Assembly: GCA_964552195.1 (NCBI GenBank)
Contig: CAZKFM010000002.1
Span: 372,001-436,000, forward strand
Length of the DNA: 64,000 nucleotides
From: CAZKAP01 sp964552195
GTDB lineage: Bacteria > Bacteroidota > Bacteroidia > Flavobacteriales > Flavobacteriaceae
Direction: 5' to 3'
The first letter of the stretch is position 1. The number at the start of each line of letters is the position of its first letter. Below the pieces are notes generated by a model. It worked only from the letters and a program-made list of their open reading frames with translations. It was not told the origin of the DNA and did no database searches. Positions 19,801 through 29,309 of this stretch are shown in pieces. Made by a program: the position numbers and the translations under genes.

Positions 19801-22800
19801 CAATCCTCAGTCGGGTTGGAGGAGAGGGCCTGATATGAACCACAAGCGCCATGGAACCCAGGGTATAGTATCTGGTGGAGGGATTTTTGTGTTTGCAGGA
19901 TCGCCTAAAAAAGGCGGGGGTAGTCAGAAGAACATGGAGGCTCTGTACACGGACACCCCATCGGGTAGCCCGAGTATCGCTTCTTCCCTGGATGTCCCAA
20001 CAGAGTTAGAAATGGCTGCGGGATCCACACAGACCGTAGATATCAATGTCGTAGGCGGAAATGTAGGTCTTTATATACGAGAGATTTCACTTGCGGGCTC
20101 CTCGGCCTTTAGCCTGGACGGGGGAACCGTGGTGCATAGATTTCTCAATCCGGGAGAAACCCTCTCGGTGAATGTGGGAATATCGGACAGCGGTGCTAAC
20201 CAGGAGGCCTATCTGACCGTCAAGTATGGCCTGGATCAGGAGGAGCAGGTACGACTCTTTAACGGGCAGGTGGAATCCGGCCTGCTAGACCCGGGTACCC
20301 AATTCAGCAACGAAGGCGATGCAGTAAATCTACCCATCGTATTCACACCACCCACACAGGGCTTGACCTTCGGTGCCAGCAATCTGCCGCCCACACTAAG
20401 CATCGATCCCACCACCGGCGTCATTAGCGGTACCGTACTGGAGGCGACTTCCGGAACCGGGGGAGCCTCTGGGATATTCCAGCCCAATACCAACGGCATG
20501 TTCATTATACAGGCAGAGGATGGAAATCCGACAGGTTTTGGACAGACCAATCTGGATGGAGCCCTGGGAATTATTGGAAACAGTAATCACTTTGGCAACC
20601 CCAATACTGGCGGTCAGGCCAATTATTCCATAAACGTCACCCAGCCTGGTGTATACCGTGTGATTTGGAGGAACTTCCACAGTGGACCAGTGGGTTCAGA
20701 GGAGAATGACTCCTGGCTGAAATTCGATAACAATGCCAACGTATGGTTTTTCGGTCTGAAAGGAAGCACGGGGTCGGAGCAGAATATTATCGATAATGTA
20801 ACCGGGCCGAATCCTGCGGGCGCCAATATTGTATTCCCAAAAGGTAGCGGCCGGGAAGGAGTCGGCACCACTCCGGAAGGAAGCGGGGGAAGCGGTTTCT
20901 TCAAACTGTACAAGTCTTCTGGTGGACCAGAGAATTATATTTGGCAGGCGTTTACCAGCGACAACGATCCCCATAATATTTATGTATACTTCGTTAATCC
21001 TGGAACCTATGATTTCACTATAGCCGAACGCTCTGCCGGGCATGCCATTGACAAAATTGCCATCTATCCGGTAGCGTTAAGCCCCAACCTTGATGCGCAG
21101 CCCGAATCAGGAACAGGCCAAGGCACAGGATCACCTGGCGCTCTGGCTGGCAGTCCTTATAGCGTAACCGTCACAGTAACAGATCCAAACAATTCCGCGA
21201 ACAATGATCAGGTTCAGTTTCAGTGGATAATCGGAGATGGCAGCCCCCAGGATCCGGTGGCCGGTATTACGGTTAACGCTACTAATGTCGAAATCGGGGA
21301 TTCCATTTCATTCAGCGGATCGGGTTCACTAGACCCGGATGGGACCATAGTCACTTACAATTGGAACTTTGGGGACGGAAATTCGCAGGACGGTCAGAAT
21401 GTTAGCTATTCCTACGACCAGGCGGGAGTGTATACAATAATTCTCACGGTTACCGATAATGATGGTAATACGGATCTGGATGAAGTGACCATTACGGTCA
21501 CGGATCCCAATGCCCCCCAGCTCGGGGTTTCGTCCCTGGTGCTGTACAATGCCGATACCAACCAGCCTATAGCCACGCTAACCGAAGGTCTTCAGATACC
21601 CTTTTCCAGCGTGCAGGGAATACCTCTTAATATCGCTGCTCTGACTAATGGTCAGGTGGGGAGCGTCGTGCTCAGTCTCAGCGGTTCATTGAACCTGACA
21701 CAAACGGAGAGTTTTGCCCCTTATGCCCTGGGCGGTGACGTCGGAGGCGACTTTAATCCCATTTCTGGGTTTGTCTCAGGTGCTTACCAAATGACGGCCA
21801 CGGCTTTTAGCCTGAGTGGGGGAGGTGGTGCTCCTGTGGGCATTCCGTTGACCGTGAACTTTGAATTTGTCGATGAGGTCTTACCAGCCTTTATCATAAC
21901 CGCATCGGCGGGTACCGGAGGAAGTATTAATCCATCGGGACCGGTTGCCGTATCTCAAGGGGCAAGCCAGTCATTTGAAATTCTGCCTGATACCGGTTTC
22001 GAAATCCAGGATGTACTGGTAAATGGGCAGTCTGTAGGGGCTATTTCCGATTACGATTTCACGAGTGTGAATTCGGATGGTACTATAGAGGCCGTATTCA
22101 GTGCACTACCTACGTTTACCATAACCGCGTCAGCGGGAACCGGAGGTAGTATAAGTCCCGATGGTTCCGTTCAGGTAAATCAGGGTGCTGATCAGAGCTT
22201 TACGATAAATCCCGACCCCGGTTTTGTCATTTCGGAAGTACTGGTTAACGGACAATCAGTGGGAACACCGTCCAGCTATACCTTTTCGAGTGTATCGGAG
22301 AATGGAAGCATATCCGTGAGTTTTGAAGAGGTTCCTTCTTATATCATAACGGCGACGGCGGGTACAGGAGGGTCCATTACACCCTCCGGTCCGGTAGTCG
22401 TTACTGAGGGAGATAGTCAGACGTTTAGCATTTCACCCGATTCGGGTAAGGTGATCGAGAGTATAATCGTGAATGGCCAGTTGGTATCAAATACCAATGC
22501 CTACACGTTTACGAACGTGAATGCGAATGGATCAATTGATGTGTCCTTTACGGATGAGCCAGCTCCTTCAGTCGGTGTAACCGGTTTTGCCCTGTATAAT
22601 GCCGACAGCGACCAGTTTATCTCAAACCTTAGTGAAGGTATGGACATACTGGCTTCGGATATAAGCGGAATAAATCTGTCTATCGTTGCACTTACCGAAG
22701 GGGGTGTTGGAAGCGTGGTCCTGAATCTATCCGGAGCTAAAAATCAGGTCCAGACCGAGAGCGTAGCCCCTTATGCCCTTTTCGGGGATAGCTCGAATGA

Positions 22801-24224
22801 TTATGCTGGAGAGCCTTTTGAGATCGGGAATTATACGATCACGGCTACAGCTTTCAGCGCAGCAGGCGGTGGAGGTAACGCTGTTGGTTCTGGATTAAGC
22901 GTATCATTCAGTATTGTAGATGTCCAATTGCCCTCTTATACGATTACTGCTACCACCGGCTCGGGTGGAAGCATCAGCCCTTCAGGTGCAGTGCAGGTCC
23001 AGGTGGGGGGCAGTCAGCAGTTTTCGATACTACCGGATACGGGATTTGAAATCGAAGAGGTTCTGGTTAATGGGCAGGCCATAGGGTCACAGGCAAGTTA
23101 TACGTTTACTAACGTTACTGCCGATGGAACCATTTCTGTCAGCTTTGTCGCAGTGCCCACCTTCACCATCACGGCGACTAGTGGTCCGGGAGGCAGCATT
23201 AGTCCTTCGGGAGGTATACAGGTCANNNNNNNNNNNNNNNNNNNNNNNNNNNNNNNNNNNNNNNNNNNNNNNNNNNNNNNNNNNNNNNNNNNNNNNNNNN
23301 NNNNNNNNNNNNNNNNNNNNNNNNNTTTCGGCCAGTTTCGTGCCGGTGCCGACGTTTACGATTACGGCGACTAGTGGTCCAGGCGGAACCATCAGTCCCC
23401 TGGGTCCTGTTTTGGTCAGTGAGGGTGGAAGCCAGACGTTCAGCATTAATCCCAACTCCGGCTTCGCGATCTCGGACGTCCTTGTTGATGGACAGTCGAT
23501 AGGTGCTGTTTCGGCCTATACCTTCTCTAATGTTACTTCCGATGCGACGATTTCGGTAACCTTCGAAGAGTCTCAGGTGGAACAACCCATCTTGCTGTTC
23601 AATTATATCGATGCCGTTAACGACGTGATTGTAGATCAGATTACCGAAGGGACAACCATCAACGGAGCCTTGTATTCGGGTCAGGGCTTCAACATACAGG
23701 CCGTTACTAATCCTGCAGTGTCTGTGGGAAGCGTTAAACTCGAACTATCCGGTGCAGTTAATATTTCCCGAACCGAGGGTGTATCTCCGTATGCGCTGTT
23801 TGGTGATAGTGCTGGTGATTATTTCGAAGGAACCATACCATTGGGTCAGTATACTATAAAGGCAACGGCCTTTAGCGGCCCTGGACTTGGTGGAACCGTT
23901 CTGGGTTCACTCGAGGTAAATTTCCAAGTTGAATTTATTACTTCCAGCCTGAAGGTTTCCCTAAACCCGGAAGAATACATTTACCCGAACCCGGCAACCG
24001 AGTATACCAATGTGCGTGTTTCCATGCCGGAAGCGTGGAAAACATTCGAGTTGTATAATTCGGCAGGGGTCCTGGTGCGATCCTATTCGATGAAAGTGCT
24101 GAATCCGGGTATGGAGCAAGTGGTAACCGTTCCGATTTCGGGATTGCAACACGGGGTATACACTCTACTAATACAGGGAGTGGATGGAGATGTGAAGAAG
24201 CTTCGTTTGGTAGTGGCGCAATAA
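13823..24224 (+). CDS. Giant modular T9SS-secreted surface protein (interrupted by an assembly gap)
   Basis: Starts at ATG 13823 with a signal peptide (MKQLYSAYV..GISHAQ, 25 residues). Order of modules by residue: soluble glucose-dehydrogenase-like beta-propeller (30-560); acidic calcium-binding repeats such as DGDQDGYKNFDE (569-635); a beta-sandwich-like stretch (646-897); three malectin plus putative Ig (He_PIG) pairs (903-1727); Kelch-type propeller (1733-2045); a carbohydrate-binding-like insert (2216-2416) inside another Ig domain; a PKD domain (2472-2563, YNWNFGDG); three copies of a 120-residue module (YNADT...FAPYAL) alternating with at least six 75-residue InlB-B-like repeats; and a C-terminal type A sorting domain (YPNPATEYTNVRV to KKLRLVV). 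The 100-N gap at 23226-23325 breaks the frame: coding is 13823-23225 before it and 23326-24224 after it, in different frames. More than 3,430 residues. Probably a cell-surface adhesin or polysaccharide-binding protein; the architecture is known from other Flavobacteriia. Confidence 0.9.
16530..19010 (+). repeat. Three tandem malectin + putative-Ig coding units (~835 bp each)
   Basis: Units begin near 16533, 17363 and 18203, each opening with PLVRINAgG and closing with an Ig-like TEG...GLPxGL...SGxP...VTVxDD segment. The spacing of 830 and 840 bases and clear protein similarity show internal tandem duplication, now diverged at the DNA level. Malectin domains bind diglucose-type sugars, so three copies suggest multivalent glycan binding. 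Confidence 0.85.
21885..23580 (+). repeat. At least six InlB-B-like 225-bp coding repeats, in two blocks
   Basis: Each unit encodes about 75 residues of the form (F/Y)TITATxGxGGSISPSG, VxxGxxQxFxIxPDxGFxI, VLVNGQ, YTFxNVxxxGTIxVxF. Starts fall near 21890, 22115 and 22340, then 22938 and 23162, and 23355 after the gap. The spacing is 225 bases inside blocks. A 120-residue non-repeat module (22565-22930) separates the blocks. Repeats flanking the gap share 17 identical bases, which probably caused the assembly break. Confidence 0.9.
23226..23325. other. Assembly gap (100 N)
   Basis: Exactly 100 unknown bases inside the InlB-B-like repeat array. The reading frame changes across it, so 100 is a placeholder rather than a measured size. 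Extending the 225-base repeat period across the gap gives a true length of 132 bases, or 132 plus multiples of 225 if further repeats were lost. Confidence 0.95.
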
Positions 24225-24242
24225 GGCTAAACCCATAAATCA

Positions 24243-24285
24243 AAGAGGCCGATTCCTGCAGGAATCGGCCTCTTATTGTTTTTCC
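24243..24285 (+). terminator. Rho-independent terminator of the giant gene
   Basis: Perfect 14-base-pair stem: AAGAGGCCGATTCC (24243-24256), loop TGCA, GGAATCGGCCTCTT (24261-24274), followed by ATTGTTTTTCC. It begins 19 bases after the stop codon. Confidence 0.9.
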
Positions 24286-24316
24286 TATCGATCCTTCATC
24301 GCTTCATCCCGTGCAC

Positions 24317-24345
24317 AAAAAAACCGCCCACTTGGGACGGCTTTC
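24317..24345 (-). terminator. Rho-independent terminator of the DUF1573 gene
   Basis: Minus strand: AGCCGTCCC, loop AAG, TGGGCGGT, then a run of seven T (24324-24317). It lies about 22 bases beyond the stop codon of the DUF1573 gene. Confidence 0.8.
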
Positions 24346-24367
24346 AAGACATTAATTGAAGTCTTAT

Positions 24368-24757
24368 TTATTTTTCCATTTTCTCTACCAACTCTCCTTT
24401 AATCTTAAGGACTTTAGTCGGTGTTTCCGCATTGGAGGAAACCGTGATGGCCTTCCTGAATGGACCGGTGGAGCGGTTGGTATCGTATTTTACCTTGATG
24501 ATACCTGATTCCCCGGGAGCAATGGGCTCTTTGGGTTTTTCGGGTACGGTGCATCCACAGCTGGACTTCACATCGCTGATCACCAAAGGGGCATCACCCG
24601 TGTTGGTAAATTCGAAGGTACGTACGCCGTCACTTCCGCGTGCTACTTTTCCATAATCAATGGTTTCTGTTTTGAATTCGATTTTTGCCTTTTTTTCCTG
24701 GGCGGTTACCGCCAGGGTGGCTAAACCAAAAAACAAGAGTAGTACTGCTTTTTTCAT
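24368..24757 (-). CDS. DUF1573 domain-containing exported protein
   Basis: 129 residues from the ATG at 24757 (MKKAVLLLFFGLATLAVTAQ is a signal peptide). The mature part is one DUF1573 domain, an Ig-like ASPM/SPD-2/Hydin-type fold: IDYGKVARGSDGVRTFEFTNTGDAPL, then SSCGCTVPEKPKEPIAPGE and YDTNRSTGPFRKAITVSSN. The CGC motif is typical of the family. Abundant in Bacteroidota, function unknown, probably periplasmic or outer-membrane associated. A TTG/TATTTTTG promoter and a terminator make it a single-gene transcript. An upstream in-frame start would add eight residues before the signal peptide and is less likely. Confidence 0.9.
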   Translation of the reverse strand: MKKAVLLLFFGLATLAVTAQEKKAKIEFKTETIDYGKVARGSDGVRTFEFTNTGDAPLVISDVKSSCGCTVPEKPKEPIAPGESGIIKVKYDTNRSTGPFRKAITVSSNAETPTKVLKIKGELVEKMEK

Positions 24758-24778
24758 TTTGTTAGATTTAGTACGAGC

Positions 24779-24809
24779 CAAAAATAAACGGTTACGTTAC
24801 GGCTGCCAA
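24779..24809 (-). promoter_or_regulatory. Promoter of the DUF1573 gene
   Basis: Minus strand TTTTG with TTG at 24809-24807, a 20-base spacer, and TATTTTTG at 24786-24779, a perfect match to the Bacteroidota consensus. The transcript would start about 20 bases before the ATG at 24757. Confidence 0.75.
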
Positions 24810-24816
24810 AATTCTT

Positions 24817-24845
24817 TTGTGATCCTATAACGTTGGTTATTTTTG
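24817..24845 (+). promoter_or_regulatory. Promoter of valS
   Basis: TTG at 24817-24819, an 18-base spacer and TATTTTTG at 24838-24845. It gives a 5' leader of about 60 bases before valS with no T-box-like or attenuator-like structure seen. It is divergent from the DUF1573 promoter with the same -7 sequence. Confidence 0.7.
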
Positions 24846-24908
24846 TTTCGTATTTAAAGGTCCTTTTAACATTTCCTTCCTACCCAGGGACAAACACTAT
24901 ACCAAATT

Positions 24909-27539
24909 ATGTCAATTCCCACCAAATACGACCCCTCGCAGGTAGAATCCAAGTGGTACGATTACTGGCTCCGGCAGCGGGTATTCGAGTCTCAGCCGGA
25001 CGATCGTGATCCCTTCGTTATCGTGATCCCTCCGCCGAATGTGACTGGGGTTTTGCACATGGGGCATATGCTGAACAATACGCTTCAGGACGTTCTGGTG
25101 CGCCGGTCCCGCCTTACTGGAAAGAATGCCTGCTGGGTTCCGGGTACGGATCACGCGTCCATAGCTACCGAGGCCAAGGTAGTGGCAAAATTGAAAGATG
25201 AGGGGAAGTCGAAATGGGATATTGGCCGTGAGGCCTTTCTGAAGGAGGCCTGGAACTGGACTGAGGAGTACGGGGGGGTTATCCTGGATCAGCTCAAAAA
25301 ACTGGGATGTTCCTGCAATTGGAGCCGGTATAAATTTACCATGGACGAGGATATGAGTGCCTCGGTGGTACGCGCATTTGTCCACTTGCACGAAAAGGGA
25401 TTGATTTACCGCGGATATCGTATGGTCAACTGGGATCCGGAGGCGAAGACTACCCTTTCGGACGAAGAAGTAATCTACAAGGAACAGCAGGGCAAGCTGT
25501 ACTATTTAAAATACAGACTCGAAGGCAGCGAAGAGTATCTGTCCGTGGCCACGACGCGACCGGAGACCATTTTTGGAGATACGGCCGTATGTGTAAATCC
25601 CGAAGACAATCGCTACAAGCACCTGGTCGGAACCTATGCCTTTGTTCCGGTGTGTAACCGCAGGGTACCGATTATAGCCGACTCTTATGTGGATCTGGAG
25701 TTTGGTACGGGCTGCCTGAAGGTAACCCCGGCCCATGACGAAAACGATAAAGCCATAGGGGAACGCCACGATTTGGAGTTTGTCGACATCTTTAACGAGG
25801 ACGGGACCCTGAATGCACACGGAATCCATTACGAGGGTAAGGATCGCTTTCGGGTAAGGAAAGAAATTGCCGTGGAACTGGAGGATTCAGGTCTCTTGCT
25901 GAAGACCGAGACCCATACGAATAAGGTAGGTACCTCGGAGCGCACCGGGGCAGTCATTGAACCCCGACTCTCCGACCAGTGGTTCCTGAAGATGAAGGAT
26001 TTGGCAGAGCCGGCCATAAAGGCGGTTCTGGAGACGAATGAGGTTCGCCTGCACCCCGGAAGGTTCGAGAACATTTATCGACACTGGATGGAAAACATAC
26101 GGGATTGGAACATCTCCAGACAGCTGTGGTGGGGACAGCAGATCCCGGCCTATTACTACGGAGATCAGGGTGAGTATGTGGTGGCCATGACCCCCGAAGA
26201 GGCGCTCAACTTGGCCCGTCAAAAATCCGGAAACCCAGGCTTAACCACGGTGGATCTTCGCCAGGACGATGATGTACTCGATACGTGGTTCTCCTCCTGG
26301 CTCTGGCCGATTAGTGTTTTCGGTGGCATACTGGAACCGGATAACGAGAATGTGAAGTACTACTATCCTACTAGTGACCTGGTCACCGGTCCGGATATAT
26401 TATTCTTCTGGGTGGCACGCATGATTATGGCGGGCTATGAGTTCCAGGGAAAGGCCCCTTTTACCAATGTTTACCTCACCGGATTGGTTCGGGATACCCA
26501 GGGCAGGAAGATGTCCAAGTCGCTTGGAAATTCGCCGGATGCGCTCGACCTTATTTCGCGTTTCGGCGCCGATGGTGTTCGGGTTGGGCTCATGTTGAGC
26601 GCACCAGCGGGTAACGATCTGCTTTTCGATGAAGCCCTTTGTGAACAAGGCCGAAATTTCGCCAACAAGGTCTGGAATGCCTTTCGGCTATTTCACGGAT
26701 GGGAAGTTATAGAAGGAAACCCCACCGAAGCGGCCGAGGCTGGTCTGGTCTGGTACCAATCCCGATTGAATCAGGTGATCGAGCAGATCGAGGATCATTT
26801 TACCAGGTATCGGGTGTCTGATGCCTTGATGGCCATCTATAAATTGATCTGGGATGACTTCTGTTCGTGGTTACTGGAAGTAGTAAAGCCGGCATATGGA
26901 GAACCTATAGACCGTCAGACTCACGATCGCATCGCCGGACTGTTCGAGCAGAATCTCATACTGCTTCATCCCTTTATGCCGTTCCTGACCGAGGAAGTTT
27001 GGCAAAATCTGCGCGAGCGCCAGGCCGGTGACACCCTCTGCTTGCAGCAATGGCCTGAAGCACAGTCTTATGATCAGTCGGTACTCGGAGCTTTCGAGAA
27101 GACCAAGGAGATTATAGCGGGTATTCGAACCATCCGAAAGGAGAAACAAATTTCCCCCAAAGAGTCTCTGGAGTTGTGGTATATGGATGAATTCAATGAG
27201 CATCCCAACGAAGCCCAGAGTGTCATCATAAAGCTGGCCAACATCAGCCGGATAGAGAAATGCGAAGCTGCTCCCGACGGAGCCGCCAGCTTTCGGGTAG
27301 GCAACAGTGAATACTTTGTCCCTGTCTCCGGCTCAATCGACCTGGAGGCCGAAAGGGAAAAGATCCAGAAGGAGCTCGATTATACCCGTGGCTTCCTTGC
27401 CTCTGTCGAGAAGAAGCTCAGCAACGAACGCTTTGTCAGCAGCGCCCCGGCGCAGGTCGTGGAGCTCGAGCGCAAGAAGGCTTCAGATGCTGAGACCAGG
27501 ATCGAAACCTTGCTCAGGAGTCTGGAAAACCTGAATTAA
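24909..27539 (+). CDS. valS: Valyl-tRNA synthetase
   Basis: Class I aminoacyl-tRNA synthetase charging tRNA-Val, 876 residues. The HIGH-type motif is PPNVTGVLHMGHMLNN (about residue 45), the KMSKS motif is GRKMSKSLGNS (about 534), and the CP1 editing domain includes ATTRPETIFGDTAV. The C-terminal 60 residues (LEAEREKIQKELDYTRGFL...) form the tRNA-binding coiled coil typical of ValRS. Start at ATG 24909. The stop overlaps the end of the convergent ACBP gene by four bases. Confidence 0.97.
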   Translation: MSIPTKYDPSQVESKWYDYWLRQRVFESQPDDRDPFVIVIPPPNVTGVLHMGHMLNNTLQDVLVRRSRLTGKNACWVPGTDHASIATEAKVVAKLKDEGKSKWDIGREAFLKEAWNWTEEYGGVILDQLKKLGCSCNWSRYKFTMDEDMSASVVRAFVHLHEKGLIYRGYRMVNWDPEAKTTLSDEEVIYKEQQGKLYYLKYRLEGSEEYLSVATTRPETIFGDTAVCVNPEDNRYKHLVGTYAFVPVCNRRVPIIADSYVDLEFGTGCLKVTPAHDENDKAIGERHDLEFVDIFNEDGTLNAHGIHYEGKDRFRVRKEIAVELEDSGLLLKTETHTNKVGTSERTGAVIEPRLSDQWFLKMKDLAEPAIKAVLETNEVRLHPGRFENIYRHWMENIRDWNISRQLWWGQQIPAYYYGDQGEYVVAMTPEEALNLARQKSGNPGLTTVDLRQDDDVLDTWFSSWLWPISVFGGILEPDNENVKYYYPTSDLVTGPDILFFWVARMIMAGYEFQGKAPFTNVYLTGLVRDTQGRKMSKSLGNSPDALDLISRFGADGVRVGLMLSAPAGNDLLFDEALCEQGRNFANKVWNAFRLFHGWEVIEGNPTEAAEAGLVWYQSRLNQVIEQIEDHFTRYRVSDALMAIYKLIWDDFCSWLLEVVKPAYGEPIDRQTHDRIAGLFEQNLILLHPFMPFLTEEVWQNLRERQAGDTLCLQQWPEAQSYDQSVLGAFEKTKEIIAGIRTIRKEKQISPKESLELWYMDEFNEHPNEAQSVIIKLANISRIEKCEAAPDGAASFRVGNSEYFVPVSGSIDLEAEREKIQKELDYTRGFLASVEKKLSNERFVSSAPAQVVELERKKASDAETRIETLLRSLENLN

Positions 27540-27814
27540 TTAGGAGTGTTGAGTAGCTCCCTTTTGAAGGTCTCGATGTACTTTTCCATGGCTTCTTGGG
27601 TTTCCATGTGCCGTACCTGCAAGAGGGCATTAGCCTTGAAGGCATCGATTAGCGGAACGGCGTCCTGCATATTGCGCTCCTCACTACGGGCAATTTTATA
27701 GAAGGCATAAAGGCGCAAAAGCGTATCCGGTGGAATGGGATGTTCCCATGAATTGACGCGGTTTACGGCTTCTTCGAAACGTTCCCTAAGTGGTCGGGGC
27801 GTCTGCTTTCCCAT
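27536..27814 (-). CDS. Acyl-CoA-binding protein
   Basis: 92-residue protein of the acyl-CoA-binding (ACBP) family: FEEAVNRVNSWEHPIPPDTLLRLYAFYKIA matches the first helices and the conserved Tyr/Lys acyl-CoA contact; DAFKANALLQVRHMETQEAMEKYIETFKREL matches the last two (usual WDAW changed to IDAF, as I recall in other flavobacteria). Carries long-chain acyl-CoA in the cytoplasm, fitting the phospholipid genes upstream. The ATG at 27814 is the likely start; a TTG two codons earlier is also open. Last gene of the ftsH-LUD-cdsA-psd cluster. Confidence 0.88.
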   Translation of the reverse strand: MGKQTPRPLRERFEEAVNRVNSWEHPIPPDTLLRLYAFYKIARSEERNMQDAVPLIDAFKANALLQVRHMETQEAMEKYIETFKRELLNTPN

Positions 27815-27820
27815 GTGCAA

Positions 27821-28525
27821 TCAGATTTCGGAGCCACGTGTTGAGGCCCGCCGGCTTTCGATCAGGTCCTGAGTGATCTCGGCGATAACGGTCTTTCCTC
27901 CGACTACCTTCTGACCGATTCCCACCGTAACGTGGCATTCTGCTGGAAGCAACAGGTCGACCCGTGAACCGAATTTAATAAAACCTGCATCATCGCCCTG
28001 GACAACTCGTTCTCCTGGCACGGCGTAGTTGACTATACGCCGGGCTACGGCTCCGGCGATTTGCCGGTAGCCTACAGGCCCGAACTTTGGGGTCTGTATT
28101 ACCACCGTGGTTCGTTCGTTCAGAGTACTCGACTTGGGGTGCCAGGCTACCAGGTACTTTCCGGGGTGGTATTTCGAATAGAGTATGGTGCCACTGGCGG
28201 CATAACGTGTGACATGCACATTTAAGGGAGACATGAAAATGGAAACCTGTATGCGCCGGTCTTTGAAGTATTCTGTTTCCTCTACCTCTTCAACCACAAC
28301 GACCTTGCCGTCGGCTGGAGCGAGTATTTCATCAAATCGGGGTTTGACCTCCCTATGCGGATTGCGAAAGAACTGAAGGATAAAACCGAAGGCACCTATG
28401 GCGACCGCCTGTACCCCCATACGAACCCAATACTGTTCTTCCAGCTGATTCTGGCTGATGAGCAGTACCGCTACTAGTGCGAAAAGGAAAACGAGTATAG
28501 GCCCTTGTCCTTCTTTATGGAACAT
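27821..28525 (-). CDS. psd: Phosphatidylserine decarboxylase (short, archaeal-type family)
   Basis: Makes phosphatidylethanolamine from phosphatidylserine at the membrane. 234 residues with two hydrophobic N-terminal segments (about 8-24 and 36-52), then FRNPHREVKP, APADGKVVVVEE, FMSPLNVHVTR, and the self-cleavage site FGSRVDLLLP, where the Ser after Gly becomes the pyruvoyl group. Length and motifs fit the small Psd subfamily. Its start overlaps the end of cdsA by 11 bases, consistent with coupled synthesis of consecutive phospholipid enzymes. Confidence 0.94.
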   Translation of the reverse strand: MFHKEGQGPILVFLFALVAVLLISQNQLEEQYWVRMGVQAVAIGAFGFILQFFRNPHREVKPRFDEILAPADGKVVVVEEVEETEYFKDRRIQVSIFMSPLNVHVTRYAASGTILYSKYHPGKYLVAWHPKSSTLNERTTVVIQTPKFGPVGYRQIAGAVARRIVNYAVPGERVVQGDDAGFIKFGSRVDLLLPAECHVTVGIGQKVVGGKTVIAEITQDLIESRRASTRGSEI

Positions 28526-29309
28526 TCAAAAGGAATTTAGCGACAAAGTACGTAAAAGGTGCCGCTAAAATCAAACTGTCCAGACGATCGAGGATGCCTC
28601 CATGACCCGGGAGCAGATTGCCGCTATCCTTAACCCCCGCTATCCTCTTGAACATAGATTCTACCAGGTCACCCAGAGTAGCTGTAATTACGATCACGGC
28701 GGCGAGTATCGCCCACTGAAAAAGGGATAAGGACATGAAATTCCGGGCGAGTATGGCTACGGCTATGGCTGAAAAAAGGATGCCACCCAGGTAACCTTCG
28801 ATGGTTTTTCGGGGTGATATGACAATAGGGGAGGTTCGGGTGCCCAGAAATCGGCCGACTACATAGCTAAAGCTGTCATTTACCCAGACTATAATGAAAA
28901 GCCCCAGTATGATCTCCCGGTTGAAGTCCCCAGGTAGCTTGATCAGGAACAGCAGGCCTCCCGTCAGATAAAACAAGGACAGAAAAATATGCTGAAATCC
29001 TGTAAAGCCTCGTGACGGCGGATTTAACAAATAAAGGACAAGTAAGGCCCCTACTCCCAGAGTAAGGGAGAGGAAGGCAAATAGCGACCAATGACTATCC
29101 GGCGTAAGCGTCAACATCGGAATCAGGGTGGCATAGAGAATATAGGGCAGGGCATTTCGGGTACCGAGAATCTGAAGAAACTCCTTGAGAGCCACCAGGC
29201 CCAGCAGGAAAATTACGGTGCTGAAATACCACCTCCCCAGATAAACAGAACCCAGCAATACGCACATATATACAATTCCCGTCAGCGATCTCTTCAAGAG
29301 CTCTTCCAT
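28515..29309 (-). CDS. cdsA: Phosphatidate cytidylyltransferase
   Basis: Integral membrane enzyme forming CDP-diacylglycerol from phosphatidic acid and CTP, the branch point of phospholipid synthesis. 264 residues with about seven or eight hydrophobic helices and the family signature near the C-terminus: GDLVESMFKRIAGVKDSGNLLPGHGGILDRLDS, containing the metal-binding Asp residues. It starts immediately after the LUD gene stop (TAAATG) and overlaps psd by 11 bases. Confidence 0.95.
   Translation of the reverse strand: MEELLKRSLTGIVYMCVLLGSVYLGRWYFSTVIFLLGLVALKEFLQILGTRNALPYILYATLIPMLTLTPDSHWSLFAFLSLTLGVGALLVLYLLNPPSRGFTGFQHIFLSLFYLTGGLLFLIKLPGDFNREIILGLFIIVWVNDSFSYVVGRFLGTRTSPIVISPRKTIEGYLGGILFSAIAVAILARNFMSLSLFQWAILAAVIVITATLGDLVESMFKRIAGVKDSGNLLPGHGGILDRLDSLILAAPFTYFVAKFLLNVP

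Noticed and set aside
23326..23374. Apparent premature stop of the giant gene at 23374
   Set aside because: Caused by the 100-N placeholder shifting the frame; the other frame continues with normal repeats and a sorting domain.
21885..23580. CRISPR array
   Set aside because: The 225-base repeats encode protein in frame and have no spacers; no cas genes are present.
24838..24908. T-box or other riboswitch in front of valS
   Set aside because: The 5' leader is only about 60 bases, with no specifier loop, no antiterminator bulge and no terminator.
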